The notes beneath the pieces were generated by a model that was not told the DNA's origin, made no database searches, and worked only from the letters and a program-made list of their open reading frames with translations. Below, in pieces: positions 1 through 8,868 of a DNA stretch of 64,000 nt. The DNA lies in NCBI GenBank assembly GCA_947623965.1, contig CANQIF010000006.1:1-64000 (forward strand), in the 5' to 3' direction. Position numbers and translations under genes: made by a program. Source of the stretch: an uncultured Alistipes sp. Its GTDB lineage: Bacteria; Bacteroidota; Bacteroidia; Bacteroidales; Rikenellaceae. The first letter of the stretch is position 1. Each line of letters starts with the position of its first letter.

Positions 1-11
1 ATTGACTCTAT

Positions 12-74
12 ATCCTACTTTTTGCATATTAGAACAGATCGGATCCTTTTTCATCCTACTTTTTGCATATTAGA
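12..74. repeat. Direct repeat, 22 bp, two copies
   Basis: A 22-bp sequence beginning ATCCTACTTTTTGC occurs perfectly at 12-33 and again at 53-74, a period of 41 bp. The copies are AT-rich and contain a motif close to the Bacteroidetes -7 element but with one extra T. The rest of 75-350 is GC-rich with no convincing gene. A 91-codon frame on the minus strand (70-345) has no recognisable domain and I do not call it. Confidence 0.7.
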
Positions 75-353
75 CCTCCGTTTTTTTGTGTACATCGAAG
101 GGCGCTTGCGCTACCAAGACTTTCGCCGACGGATACGACGGCTGCTGACGTAGCAGCAGCTGTCCCCCTTTCCGGCCCTTCCGGCCGTCAACAGGCCATA
201 CCTCTCCCGCCGGCAGCCCGTTCCGCCGCACAAAACCCCGTGAACCTCGCGAAGCGGTCGGGAAGGCGGCATCCAGAAGAGGTACCGCCCTCTCACATAG
301 GAGAAACGAAACCGCCCGCCCAACTGGGGAGACGCCCCGCCTCAATACGCAAA

Positions 354-382
354 GAAGCGGCCCTCCGACTGGAGGACCGCTT
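354..382. terminator. Hairpin downstream of the PpiD-like gene
   Basis: Arms AAGCGGCCCTCC and GGAGGACCGCTT pair around a GACT loop with one mismatch. A T-run follows on the plus side, and a weaker T-rich stretch lies on the minus side, which is the direction of the gene ending at 408. Confidence 0.6.
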
Positions 383-407
383 CCGTTTTTCGACGCACCG
401 GCGCGGC

Positions 408-2441
408 TTAGAAGTACTTGCCACGCAGATCCTCGATCTCGGCCATCTGCTGCACGGCCTGCAGGGCATACTGGCCGACCATGCTCTCCAATACGGCCTG
501 GGCGCGCACCTGCTCGGCCTCGGGGCTCTGCTGCCCGCTGTCCGAAACGGAATCGACGCGGAAGACGTAGAGACCCGAAAGGCCCTTGACGGGCTCCGAA
601 ACCTTCCCCTTCTCGGCCGAAGCGATCGCACCGATCAGACGCGGCTCGAGACCCGGACCGGCGATGTAGTAGGCACCGTAAGAGGCATCGGCGAAGTCGG
701 CGGCCTCCGTACCGAGGCTCGCGGCCATCTCCTCGAGCGTCGAGCCCTTCAACTGCCCCTTGATGTAGTCGAACTTCTTGTCGCGCAGCAGCTGCTGGCG
801 AATCTGCGGAGCCACCTCGCGAATCCCGGCATAGTCGTCGTCATTGATATCGGTCAGCGTGGCGATCACATAGTCGTCGCCCACCTTGAAGATCTCCGAC
901 AAGTCGCCCTTCTTGGCGCCGTAGGCCCAGCGGGCCACCTCGCGCGAATCCTCCAACCCGCGGATCGTCCGGTCGCCCTGCACGAGCACGGCCGTGCGCG
1001 GCGTCACGGCAGCAGCCGTCGCAGCCTCGGCGAAGGCCTCGGCACCGCCCTTCTTGGCGTTGACCGTGAAGGTGCCGGCCTGCGAGTGAACCGTGCGGCG
1101 CGTGGCGCTCGACGCCTCCACCGGATAGGTGATCGTCGCCACCTGCACGTGTTTCGTCGGCTTGCCGGCCCGGTAAACCTGCATCAGCTGGATGGCGTCG
1201 CCCGAGGCGATCTTGACGATGTCGCCCGTCTTGGCATTGGCCAGCGCCTCGATGAACTCGCCCGTGAAAGCCGAGAAGGGCATCACGCCCACCTCGCCGC
1301 CGTTGGCGGCCGTCTCGGCCACCAACGAGTGCTGCCGGGCGGCCTCCGCGAAGTCGGCACCGCCGCGCAGCGCCGTCAGCAGGCTGTCGGCCAGCGCCTC
1401 CTGCGTATAGGAGAGGACGATGTGGCGCAGGCCGAGCGAGTCGGGCGCCATCTTCGTCTGCAGGGCGCGGGCCATCGTCCACTGGTTGTTCTTCAGCACG
1501 GGGCCGTAGCTCTTGCCGGCCAGCAGCGCCTCGGCCTCCTCCGTCGTGAGCTGGCGCTCCGTCACGAAGTTCTCGGCGATCGAGCCGAAGCGGTTGCCGC
1601 GCGCGAAGCTCTTCGGGTCCTCGGCGGCGGCGAACTCCTCACCGACCATGCGGACCTCCTTTTCGAGCGCCTCCATATCCTGATCCGTGGGGCTCACCTC
1701 GAAGACCACATACGAAAGCGAACGCGACGGGGTGCGCTTGTAGGCACTCTTGTGGGCGTTGTAGTAGGACTTGATCTCGCCCGACGACACCTCGAAGAGC
1801 GAATCGGGCACCTCCGCATAGCGCTTGCCGACCCACTGGCCCGCATAGCTCTCGTTGGCAGCCTTGCGGCCGGCCTCCACCTCGAGCTTGTTCACATAGG
1901 CGCCGCCGCGCACCAACCCGAAATATTTCGTCATGGTACTTTCGAGGCGAAGCTGCTCGCAAAGACGCTGCCAGGCGGTCTGCGCAGCCGGATCGGAGTC
2001 GGCCTGCTCGAGGAACTGACCCACGGCGGCCACGTTGTACTCGCCCGTCCGCGGATCGGCGAAGGCGTTGTAGAGCGTCTGCGAGAACTGCTCGCCGCTC
2101 AGCAGCGCCAGCCGCTCGGCATCGGTCAGCTGAAGCCCCATGCGCTCCAGGCCGGGCTCGAAGACGTAGGTCGAGATGAGCGACTGCCACGTGGCGTTGG
2201 CCAGCATGGCCGACTGCTGCTCGTCGCTCTCCTGGGCGCCGGTCTGCGATTTGATCTGCTCGTAGCGGTTGTAGTACTCCGAATAGTTGATCTTCTCGCC
2301 AGCCATCACGCCGACTTTGGGATCGTTCCCCGAGAAGCCCATCTCGGTCTTCAGCGAGAGGATGAATGCCAAGAGGGCAAAGGCGATGATGAGCGACAGC
2401 ACGATGCCGAACTTGGTCCGTAAGGTATTCAAACTTGCCAT
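408..2441 (-). CDS. PpiD/SurA-like periplasmic peptidyl-prolyl isomerase (chaperone)
   Basis: A 677-aa inner-membrane-anchored chaperone of the SurA_N/PpiD type, expected to help outer-membrane proteins fold in the periplasm. A short cytoplasmic N terminus is followed by one membrane segment (about residues 12-30). Next comes a SurA-like N-terminal region around the GEKINYSEYYNRYE segment. A parvulin-type rotamase domain lies at about 336-430 (LGLRHIVLSY, then NGGEVGVMPFSAF). Family length is typically 600-720 aa, so it looks complete. It is the last gene of the minus-strand envelope run, separated from the CorC-like gene by 470 bp carrying repeats and a possible promoter at 2878-2885. Family assignment is strong; PpiD versus a divergent SurA is less certain. 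Confidence 0.9.
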   Translation of the reverse strand: MASLNTLRTKFGIVLSLIIAFALLAFILSLKTEMGFSGNDPKVGVMAGEKINYSEYYNRYEQIKSQTGAQESDEQQSAMLANATWQSLISTYVFEPGLERMGLQLTDAERLALLSGEQFSQTLYNAFADPRTGEYNVAAVGQFLEQADSDPAAQTAWQRLCEQLRLESTMTKYFGLVRGGAYVNKLEVEAGRKAANESYAGQWVGKRYAEVPDSLFEVSSGEIKSYYNAHKSAYKRTPSRSLSYVVFEVSPTDQDMEALEKEVRMVGEEFAAAEDPKSFARGNRFGSIAENFVTERQLTTEEAEALLAGKSYGPVLKNNQWTMARALQTKMAPDSLGLRHIVLSYTQEALADSLLTALRGGADFAEAARQHSLVAETAANGGEVGVMPFSAFTGEFIEALANAKTGDIVKIASGDAIQLMQVYRAGKPTKHVQVATITYPVEASSATRRTVHSQAGTFTVNAKKGGAEAFAEAATAAAVTPRTAVLVQGDRTIRGLEDSREVARWAYGAKKGDLSEIFKVGDDYVIATLTDINDDDYAGIREVAPQIRQQLLRDKKFDYIKGQLKGSTLEEMAASLGTEAADFADASYGAYYIAGPGLEPRLIGAIASAEKGKVSEPVKGLSGLYVFRVDSVSDSGQQSPEAEQVRAQAVLESMVGQYALQAVQQMAEIEDLRGKYF

Positions 2442-2488
2442 ATAAAGATATTAATTTATTTGTTTCCGTTCATTTCATTCCCGCCCCG

Positions 2489-2514
2489 GCAGAGCCCAAC
2501 AAGTTCGGCTCTGC
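2489..2514 (-). repeat. Intercistronic hairpin repeat, copy 1
   Basis: GCAGAGCC (2489-2496) and GGCTCTGC (2507-2514) form a perfect 8-bp stem, followed on the plus strand by ACCCGGCTTATCG. A near copy lies at about 2817-2846 and a third at 39088-39126. In all three, the transcript-sense reading is the same: GATAAGCCG first, then the hairpin. Confidence 0.75.
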
Positions 2515-2539
2515 ACCCGGCTTATCGAAAAAGTTCGAT

Positions 2540-2740
2540 CGCACAGCGATGATCGGCGGGCCGCAACTTCCGGCGGCGAAGGCTTGAAACTTCAAGCAAT
2601 CGCCTGCTTCCGGCGGCACCGATTTCACCGATTCGACCTCGCAGAGGTCGTGCGGGCCGCAGCTTCGCCTCGCTGCCCGCTGCCCGCTGCCCGCTCGTGC
2701 GTGCGCTTCGCAAGCCGCGGCCCGAAACTACAAGCCAATC
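2540..2740. repeat. Degenerate fragments of the GC-rich palindromic repeat
   Basis: The 2442-2911 gap contains fragments such as GTGCGGGCCGCAGCTTCGCC and GCGCTTCGCAAGCCGCGGCC. These match the reverse orientation of the intergenic repeat described at 12810-13310. The copies are incomplete. A second copy of the small hairpin repeat lies at about 2817-2846. Confidence 0.6.
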
Positions 2741-2877
2741 GCCCGCTTCCGACTGCACCGGCTTTACCGAGACGGTCTATTGCAAACGTTCCTTTATACG
2801 CACCTTCCCCGCTCCGCCACAGCCCAACAAGTTCGGTTCTGCACCCGGCTTATCGGAAAGTGCGCGTTTAAAGCCTC

Positions 2878-2885
2878 CAAAGATA
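2878..2885 (-). promoter_or_regulatory. Possible -7 element (TATCTTTG)
   Basis: CAAAGATA on the plus strand reads TATCTTTG towards the PpiD-like gene and matches TAnnTTTG. It sits in the same CAAAGATACGAAT context as the promoter repeat at 17839. No clear -33 TTTG is visible, and the leader would be about 430 nt. Confidence 0.45.
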
Positions 2886-2911
2886 CGAATTTAATCCGAA
2901 AAGCCGACGCT

Positions 2912-4186
2912 TTATCGGATTTTTTTCATACGGGCCAGCTCGATGCGCGATCCGGTGGTCCGCAGCACCCGCAGCTGGAAATTGCCGATGTGGACCGTCT
3001 CGCCCGCCGAGGGGATTCCCTCGTAGTGGTAGAGGATCCAGCCGGCGAGCGTATCGTACTCCTTGTGCTCCTCGATGCCGAGGTTGTAGCGCTCGTTGAG
3101 GTACTTCACCTCGAGGCGGCACGAAAAGACGTATTCGCCGTCGCCCACCTGCTTCTCGATCTCGTCGGCCACGTCGTGTTCGTCCTCGATCTCACCGAAG
3201 ATCTGCTCCAGCACATCTTCGAGCGAGATGATGCCCGCCGTGCCGCCGAACTCGTCGATCACGACGGCGATGCTCGAGCGGTGTTTCGTGAAGGTCTGCA
3301 GCACGGCCTGCAGCGGCATCGTCTCGGGGACGTAGTGCACCTCCATCATCACGTCGGCGATCGTCGAGGGGTTCGTGAAGAGGCTCTTCGAGTTGACATA
3401 GCCGATGATGTTGTCGATGTTGTTGCGCCAGACGAAGATGCGCGAATACTTCGTCTCGACGAAGCGCGAGGTCAGCTCCTCGATCGTCGCGCCGATGTCC
3501 ACCGCCTCGACGTCGATGCGAGGCACCATGCAGTCGCGCACGCGCAGGTCGGCGAAGTCGAGCGCATTCTGGAAGAGCTTCAGCTCGTTTTCCGAATCGC
3601 CGGCCTGCTCCGAACCGCCCGTATCGAGCAGCGAGGCGAGGTCGTCATGGTTGAAGGGGATCGCGTCGTCGGCTTTCGCCGTGCGGCCCAGCAGGCGCAG
3701 GATGCCCTGCGAGAGAAGCGTCGTGAAGCGGGCGACGGGATAGAGCACGAGGTAGATCACGTAGATCACCGGCGCGAAGGTGCGGTAGTAGAAGTTGGGG
3801 TTGTTCCTAAAGATCGACTTGGGCAGGAACTCGCCGACGAAGATGATGAGGAGCGTCGAGACGACCGTCTCGATCGCCACCGACCCCTCCTCCACCAGCT
3901 CGCTCCACCCCGCCAGCGAGAAGAGCGAGCGCAGCAGCAGCGACATGTAGAGCGAGTAGACGACCAGCGCGATGTTGTTGCCCACGAGGATCGTCGTGAT
4001 GTACTGGCCCGGATGGCGGGCGAAGATCTCGGCGATCGTGTCGAAGAGGCGGCTCTGCTTGCGGTCGAGCTCCAGCTTCAGGCGGTTTTTGCTCGTGAAG
4101 GCGATCTCCATGCCCGAAAAGAAGGCGGAGAAGAGCAGCGTGAGCAGGATCAGGAGAATGGAGGTCAGCATCTTGTCAATCAGCAA
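2912..4186 (-). CDS. Hemolysin/CorC-family membrane protein (CNNM + CBS pair)
   Basis: A 424-aa integral membrane protein of the HlyC/CorC family; relatives are linked to Mg2+/Co2+ efflux, and GldE of gliding bacteria belongs here. An N-terminal DUF21/CNNM region with about four hydrophobic segments (residues 1-190) includes FSGMEIAFTS and LVGNNIALVVYSLYMSLLL. Two CBS motifs follow (about 205-325; VPRIDVEAVDI and IAVVIDEFGGTAGIISLED). A CorC-type C-terminal domain comes last (about 340-424). Its start overlaps the end of lptC by 7 bp, so translation is probably coupled. Transport function is inferred from the family only. Confidence 0.9.
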   Translation of the reverse strand: MLIDKMLTSILLILLTLLFSAFFSGMEIAFTSKNRLKLELDRKQSRLFDTIAEIFARHPGQYITTILVGNNIALVVYSLYMSLLLRSLFSLAGWSELVEEGSVAIETVVSTLLIIFVGEFLPKSIFRNNPNFYYRTFAPVIYVIYLVLYPVARFTTLLSQGILRLLGRTAKADDAIPFNHDDLASLLDTGGSEQAGDSENELKLFQNALDFADLRVRDCMVPRIDVEAVDIGATIEELTSRFVETKYSRIFVWRNNIDNIIGYVNSKSLFTNPSTIADVMMEVHYVPETMPLQAVLQTFTKHRSSIAVVIDEFGGTAGIISLEDVLEQIFGEIEDEHDVADEIEKQVGDGEYVFSCRLEVKYLNERYNLGIEEHKEYDTLAGWILYHYEGIPSAGETVHIGNFQLRVLRTTGSRIELARMKKIR

Positions 4187-5370
4187 ATAAGGTTACAGCT
4201 CCCCGAAGCGGACGGGACGGTGCGGGCAGCAGTCCGGGCGGCAGCGCAATCGGCGGTCCGGGCGAAGGTCCGGGCTGCGATTCGAACAGCCACACGATCG
4301 GAGGCCCGGGCAATATTCGGATCGACCCGCCGGGCGAACGTACAGGAGGCGTCCGGGTCGGCAGTCCCGGCAAAAGCGCCGGCGGTATCCGGGTCGGCAG
4401 CGCGCTTCGGAACCCGGCTGGAAACCCGATCGACAGCGCGATCGACATTCCGTTCGACCGAAGCGCCGCGCGTCGTCGAAGCACCGGACCGTGTCGAAGC
4501 TTCGGGCGTTCCCGAGACCCCGGACCCTGTCGAAGCGCCGGGGGCGACCCTCCGCCGCCCGGAACGCGGCAGCGTATCGGGCATGCGGTCCAGCCGCCGG
4601 TCCGCCGGCCGCTCGACGGCCTCCCGCTGCAGCATCGGGCGCATCTCGGGGCGCAGCCGCGCGGGTTCCGCTCCGGTGCCGGCAGGCCGCGGCCTGCGCT
4701 CCGGCCGGGGACGGATCGGCGCAGCCTCGGGGTGGCGCCGGGAGGCGCGGTCGCCCTCGACGACCTCGGGCACGGCCGCCGCACCGGTCGAATCGCGCTC
4801 GGCAGGCGTCACATCGACCTCCATGCGGCTCTTCTGGTAGCGGAAGCGCCAGTCCTTGAAATCCTCATCCGACTCGAACCGTTCGCCGACCGTCACGTTG
4901 TTTCCCTTGACGAGCTTCGTATCGACGTTCGAATAGACCTTCTTCGTCCGGGCGTTCCAGAACAGCTGCTGCGTGTAGACCTCCGTCCCGTCGAACTTCT
5001 TGATCACCACGTCGCCGCGCGCCTCCCACAGCTCGCGCTTCTCGTAGTAGATCGCATAGTTGGCCGTGAGGACCGCATCGACCGAGGCGAGCGAGTCGTC
5101 CCGGTAGGTGGTGATGCGGACGCCGCGGCGGAACTCGCGGTAGGGCTCCGCGCCGAGGCGGTAGCCCTCCAACAGCGGGGTTTCGAAGAAGTAGGAGCGG
5201 CGCCCGTTCTGCGACATGACCACCGAGAGGTTTTCGCTGTACTCTGTCATCATCGCCGCCTCGGCCGACCGGTCGGGAACCGCGTGCCGCCCTTCGCACG
5301 AGAATAGCAAGATAGCACTCCCCAGCGAGAGGAGTGCTACCTTCAGGTGGCGTGTGAAGATCGGCGACAT
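4180..5370 (-). CDS. lptC: LPS export periplasmic protein LptC with a long Arg/Ala/Pro-rich tail
   Basis: A 396-aa lipoprotein-like LptC, the membrane-anchored periplasmic component that passes lipopolysaccharide from LptBFG to LptA. The N terminus has a hydrophobic segment ending at a lipobox-like LLFSC (Cys about 24). The LptC core (about 35-190) includes GVRITTYRDDSLASVDAVLTAN-type strands and the FDGTEVYTQQLFWN segment. LptC proteins normally end near residue 190-210. Here about 200 extra residues follow, rich in Arg, Ala, Pro, Ser and Asp, encoded by degenerate GC-rich short repeats such as GTCCGGGCGGCA (about 4200-4780). The tail runs into the start of the next gene (7-bp overlap). I infer read-through into expanded intergenic repeat; the core should be functional. 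Confidence 0.85.
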   Translation of the reverse strand: MSPIFTRHLKVALLSLGSAILLFSCEGRHAVPDRSAEAAMMTEYSENLSVVMSQNGRRSYFFETPLLEGYRLGAEPYREFRRGVRITTYRDDSLASVDAVLTANYAIYYEKRELWEARGDVVIKKFDGTEVYTQQLFWNARTKKVYSNVDTKLVKGNNVTVGERFESDEDFKDWRFRYQKSRMEVDVTPAERDSTGAAAVPEVVEGDRASRRHPEAAPIRPRPERRPRPAGTGAEPARLRPEMRPMLQREAVERPADRRLDRMPDTLPRSGRRRVAPGASTGSGVSGTPEASTRSGASTTRGASVERNVDRAVDRVSSRVPKRAADPDTAGAFAGTADPDASCTFARRVDPNIARASDRVAVRIAARTFARTADCAAARTAARTVPSASGSCNLIC

Positions 5371-5394
5371 CGTCCGCAGCCTGCGAAGTGCGGG

Positions 5395-6705
5395 TTAGCG
5401 ATAACGGACCGTCGTCGTCAGACCGGCAGCCAGACCGCAGTCGATGCGGTAGCTGTCGCCCGGCTTGAGGTCGAGCATGTGGCAGTCCTCCATGCTCGGG
5501 AAGCGCGAGCGGAACGAAGCCTGGGCCTGCTTGGCCGTATCGAGGTACTCGGCATCGTCCTTGAGCAGGGCGACGGCCTTGCCCATCGTGTCGTAGGCGA
5601 CCCAGCAGGCGGCCTGACGCGAGAACTGGTCGGCGCAGTGCGAAGCCGAGATGCCGTAGCACTGGGCCAGCACGAATACCGGAAGACCATCCTCGGGGTT
5701 GAGCTCGATCGCCTGCTTGGCGGCGGCGGCGGCGGCCGAAATGTTATTGGCCACGAGCTCGACGATGGCGATCTGCGAGAGGAGCTTCTGGCGCTCGGCG
5801 GGATCCTCCTCCGTGGCGAGCGAGGCATTCAGGTACTTCGAAGCCTTCTCGTAGTCGCCCTTGTTCTTGAAGGCCTGGGCCAGATAGATGGCCGTATCGG
5901 GCGACGGCTTCACGGCGTAGTACTTCTCGGCCAGCTCGAAGTAGTAGTCGCTGTCGCACTTGGCGCGCGACATGAGCGACACGGCCTGGCTCAGCAGCGC
6001 CTCGTCGTCGGGGGCGGCAGCCAGCTTCGCGCGGAAGAGCTTCTCGAGGTTCTCGCAGCTGGCGGCGCCGCTCAAACCGAAGGCCGTGTCGAACTGGGCC
6101 TTGAACTCGGGATCATTGGCCACGTAGGGGGTCAGCCGGTCGTACTCGGCGATCACCTCCTCGGGCATCACCTCGTCCGTATTCTGGTAGTCGTCGCAAA
6201 GGTTCGAGAAGTAGACCACGACCGTCTCGGGGTTGGTCTGCAGGCCGCCCGCCTCGATGGCGGCGCGGAAAGCCTCGCGAATGGCCGCACGGTCGTTCTT
6301 CTTGAAGTTCAGCACGTCGCGGGCCTTGACGTCGAGCGTGTAGGCGGCACCCTGCTTCGGGTGGTCGGCGAAATACTTCAGGCGCGTATCATAGACACTC
6401 ATGAGCGAATCGACCATCATCTCCTTCTCGGCGAGCGACTTGGCGCGGGCGATCTTCGTGCGGTAGAGGATGGCGCCGCGCTGGTAGATCGACAGCGAAG
6501 CGGCCGGGCAGGCCTTCACGAGCGCCTGGTAGTAGCCGGCGGCGGCGTTGTAGTTCTTGTTGGCCAGCTCCTCCTTCAGGTAGTTGGCATGCAGCGCGTT
6601 CTGCTCGCGCTCTTCGGGAGTGGCACCCCAGCGGTTGTCCTGGGCCGTCGCGGCGACCGCGAAGAGCGAGCAGGCCGCTGCGAGCAACATCTTGTTAGCT
6701 TTCAT
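5395..6705 (-). CDS. TPR-repeat periplasmic protein
   Basis: A 436-aa exported protein of unknown role with tetratricopeptide-like helical repeats in its C-terminal half (KKNKGDYEKASKYLNASLA and VANNISAAAAAAKQAIELNPEDG regions), implying a protein-binding scaffold. The start at 6705 puts a classic signal peptide (MKANKMLLAAACSLFAVAATA) at the N terminus. In-frame ATGs at 6729 and 6744 would add 8 or 13 residues, so the start is not settled. It lies 24 bp upstream of lptC and 53 bp downstream of the beta-barrel gene, in an arrangement conserved across Bacteroidetes. Confidence 0.82.
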   Translation of the reverse strand: MKANKMLLAAACSLFAVAATAQDNRWGATPEEREQNALHANYLKEELANKNYNAAAGYYQALVKACPAASLSIYQRGAILYRTKIARAKSLAEKEMMVDSLMSVYDTRLKYFADHPKQGAAYTLDVKARDVLNFKKNDRAAIREAFRAAIEAGGLQTNPETVVVYFSNLCDDYQNTDEVMPEEVIAEYDRLTPYVANDPEFKAQFDTAFGLSGAASCENLEKLFRAKLAAAPDDEALLSQAVSLMSRAKCDSDYYFELAEKYYAVKPSPDTAIYLAQAFKNKGDYEKASKYLNASLATEEDPAERQKLLSQIAIVELVANNISAAAAAAKQAIELNPEDGLPVFVLAQCYGISASHCADQFSRQAACWVAYDTMGKAVALLKDDAEYLDTAKQAQASFRSRFPSMEDCHMLDLKPGDSYRIDCGLAAGLTTTVRYR

Positions 6706-6758
6706 GAGGTTGATTTTATGGTTTTGCATTTTTCTCTCGTTCATCGGATCGAGCCGGA

Positions 6759-8138
6759 TCAATCGTACCGCGGACGCATGAACCAGTACTCGTGGTTTTC
6801 GCCGCCGGCCGCGAAGAGCTTGAAGCTGACGCCGAACTTGAAGTACTGCTGGCGGACCAGACCGAGGCTCTTCGAGACGTTGTAGCCGCGCAGGCCGTAC
6901 TCGAAGCCGATATCGACGGCCGTCACGCTGCGGAAACGCACCGGGATGCCCACGCCGGCCGTAAAGGCGTATTCGTGCAACCGTGCGCCGCCGTAGGTGC
7001 GGTTGTGCGTGCCGGCGCGCAGCCCGGCGCGGTAGGACCAGCGGCGCCACACGCGGCGGGCGTCGAAGCGGGCCGGCGTGAACTCGATGCCCGCCTTGAT
7101 CGTGTGCGTATCGGCGTAGGCGACGCGCATCGAGGTGCCGGTCGCGGCGTCGAGGCCCGTGCGTTCGCTGCGGTTGTCGCGCGCCCAGTTCTCGTAGCTG
7201 TAGTCGAGGGCGAGGACCCACTTGGTCGTCTGGTAGCAGGCGCCGACGGTGAGCCGCCGCGGCACCGAGAGGGCCAGATGGAGCGTGTCGCCCTGCACGG
7301 CCGTGCTGTAGATGTCGTCGCCGTAGACCTTCTCGGAGACCTTCGGGCGCAGGTCGCCGCCGAAGTCGAAGGCGGCGCCGAGCGTCAGGATGCGGCGCGA
7401 CGTGAGGATCGGGTTCCACTGCACGCCCACCTGCCCCTTGAAGCGCGACACGGCGTATTCGCTCTCGCCGACGACCGAGCCGAACGAACCGTCGCCCGTG
7501 ATCGACACGGGCGTCATGACGAACGTGCGGTCGATGTCACCCCAGTAGTACTGCAGGGCGGCGCCGACGGAGAAGTTCTTGAAGATTTCGTAGCCGATGC
7601 CGGCCTTGACCTCCGTCACGTCGCCCTCGCCGCTGTAGGAGTAGTTGATGCGGCCGACGTTGCCCCACACGGGATCGCTCTCGTCGAAGGCGTGGTCGTA
7701 CATCACGCGGTAGCCGACCGAGCTGTAGGGGGTGACGCTCAACGAGAAGCCGAGGTTCTTGTAGAGCGGCATGAGGATGGCGAACTCGCGGATGTTGATG
7801 CTGTTGTGGCCCGACTTCTTCTCGGCGCCGGCCGCCGTCTGGTAGTTGTAGTAGTTCTGTCCCTCGAGGCCGACGTTGAGCGTGAAGCTCTTCTGCGCCA
7901 CGAGGCTGTATCCGGCCGGGTTCAGGAGGTTGATCGTACCCGTCATGCGAGCCGCTACGCCCGTACCGCCCATCGAGCGCATCGAGAGCGTTCCGGGCGT
8001 GTTGATCTCGCCGATACCGTACATCGTGTAGGGCGAGAAGGCGTTGATGCTGCTCGTCTGCGCCGAGGCCGTCGGAAGGTCAATCGTCAGCAGCGCCGCA
8101 GCGAGGAGCCCTATCCATCTGTTTTTCAGTAGTCGCAT
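6759..8138 (-). CDS. Outer-membrane beta-barrel protein (SPYTMYGIG family)
   Basis: A 459-aa predicted outer-membrane protein with a signal peptide (about residues 1-26, ending TASAQ). The mature N terminus, FSPYTMYGIGEINTPG followed by RSMGGTGVAAR and NLLNPAGYS, is characteristic of a Bacteroidetes barrel family distantly like FadL/PorV proteins. Alternating hydrophobic/aromatic strands continue to the C terminus. The substrate is unknown. Its first 59 bp overlap the end of coaX, suggesting coupled translation. Confidence 0.82.
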   Translation of the reverse strand: MRLLKNRWIGLLAAALLTIDLPTASAQTSSINAFSPYTMYGIGEINTPGTLSMRSMGGTGVAARMTGTINLLNPAGYSLVAQKSFTLNVGLEGQNYYNYQTAAGAEKKSGHNSINIREFAILMPLYKNLGFSLSVTPYSSVGYRVMYDHAFDESDPVWGNVGRINYSYSGEGDVTEVKAGIGYEIFKNFSVGAALQYYWGDIDRTFVMTPVSITGDGSFGSVVGESEYAVSRFKGQVGVQWNPILTSRRILTLGAAFDFGGDLRPKVSEKVYGDDIYSTAVQGDTLHLALSVPRRLTVGACYQTTKWVLALDYSYENWARDNRSERTGLDAATGTSMRVAYADTHTIKAGIEFTPARFDARRVWRRWSYRAGLRAGTHNRTYGGARLHEYAFTAGVGIPVRFRSVTAVDIGFEYGLRGYNVSKSLGLVRQQYFKFGVSFKLFAAGGENHEYWFMRPRYD

Positions 8139-8868
8139 GATACTCTAAAATTCGGTTCAAACCGCAAAACACCAGATTCGGTTCTGCAAATATCGTATTT
8201 TTAATTCTTTTCACAAAGTATTTCGCCGCTCCGCCGGTAAAAATTACGCACAAATCGCCCTTTTCGGCCTGCATGCGCGCGATGTGGCCCTCGATTTCGA
8301 AGGCGACGGAGTGCATCACCCCCCGCACGACCGCCTCAGCGGTCGAACGCCCCTGCAGCGGTTCGTCCGCCCCGGCCGCCTCCTCGGGAATGCTGCAAAG
8401 GGGAAGCGAAGCCGTGTAGTCGTGCAGCGCCCGGAAGCGGCTCTCCACCCCGGGCGAGATCGTCCCTCCGCGGAAGGTGCCGTCGGCCGAGACGAAGTCG
8501 ATCGTCAGGGCCGTGCCGAAATCGACGATCAGCGCGTCACGCCCGGCGTAGCGCGTCGCCGCTCCGACGGCCGCCGCCACGCGGTCGCGGCCGAGGGTGC
8601 GGGGCGTGGCGTAGTCGATGGCGATCGGCACGGGGGTGTCGGGCGTGAAGCGCACCGCCCCGGGGATCCGCTCCGAGAGCATCCGCCACAGTTCGTCGGC
8701 CGGGCCGCGCGTCGAGGAGAGGATCGCCGCCCGGAGGTCATACCGGGCCTGCAGCCCCTCGAGCCACGCCGCATCGGGCTGCCCGACCGCCGTCTGCAGC
8801 ACGCAGACGCCCCGGTCGTACACCGCCGCTTTCGCGCGCGTATTGCCCAGATCGATCAACAGGTTCAT
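8080..8868 (-). CDS. coaX: Type III pantothenate kinase
   Basis: A 262-aa ASKHA-fold kinase for the first step of coenzyme A synthesis (pantothenate to 4'-phosphopantothenate). Family motifs are visible in order: DLGNTRAK at the N terminus (phosphate 1), GRDRVAAAVGA, DFGTALTIDFV (phosphate 2) and GGTISPGVESR. The length is normal. The start codon overlaps the mfd stop as ATGA (8865-8868), and the 3' end overlaps the next gene by 59 bp, so the gene is embedded in a tightly packed operon. Confidence 0.95.
   Translation of the reverse strand: MNLLIDLGNTRAKAAVYDRGVCVLQTAVGQPDAAWLEGLQARYDLRAAILSSTRGPADELWRMLSERIPGAVRFTPDTPVPIAIDYATPRTLGRDRVAAAVGAATRYAGRDALIVDFGTALTIDFVSADGTFRGGTISPGVESRFRALHDYTASLPLCSIPEEAAGADEPLQGRSTAEAVVRGVMHSVAFEIEGHIARMQAEKGDLCVIFTGGAAKYFVKRIKNTIFAEPNLVFCGLNRILEYHATTEKQMDRAPRCGAADD

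Noticed and set aside
70..345. A 91-codon minus-strand frame at the left edge
   Set aside because: No homology that I recognise, no signal or membrane segment, no promoter, and it lies in GC-rich intergenic sequence.
63..2423. A 786-codon open frame on the plus strand
   Set aside because: It is the antisense shadow of the PpiD-like gene, with no signal peptide or domain.
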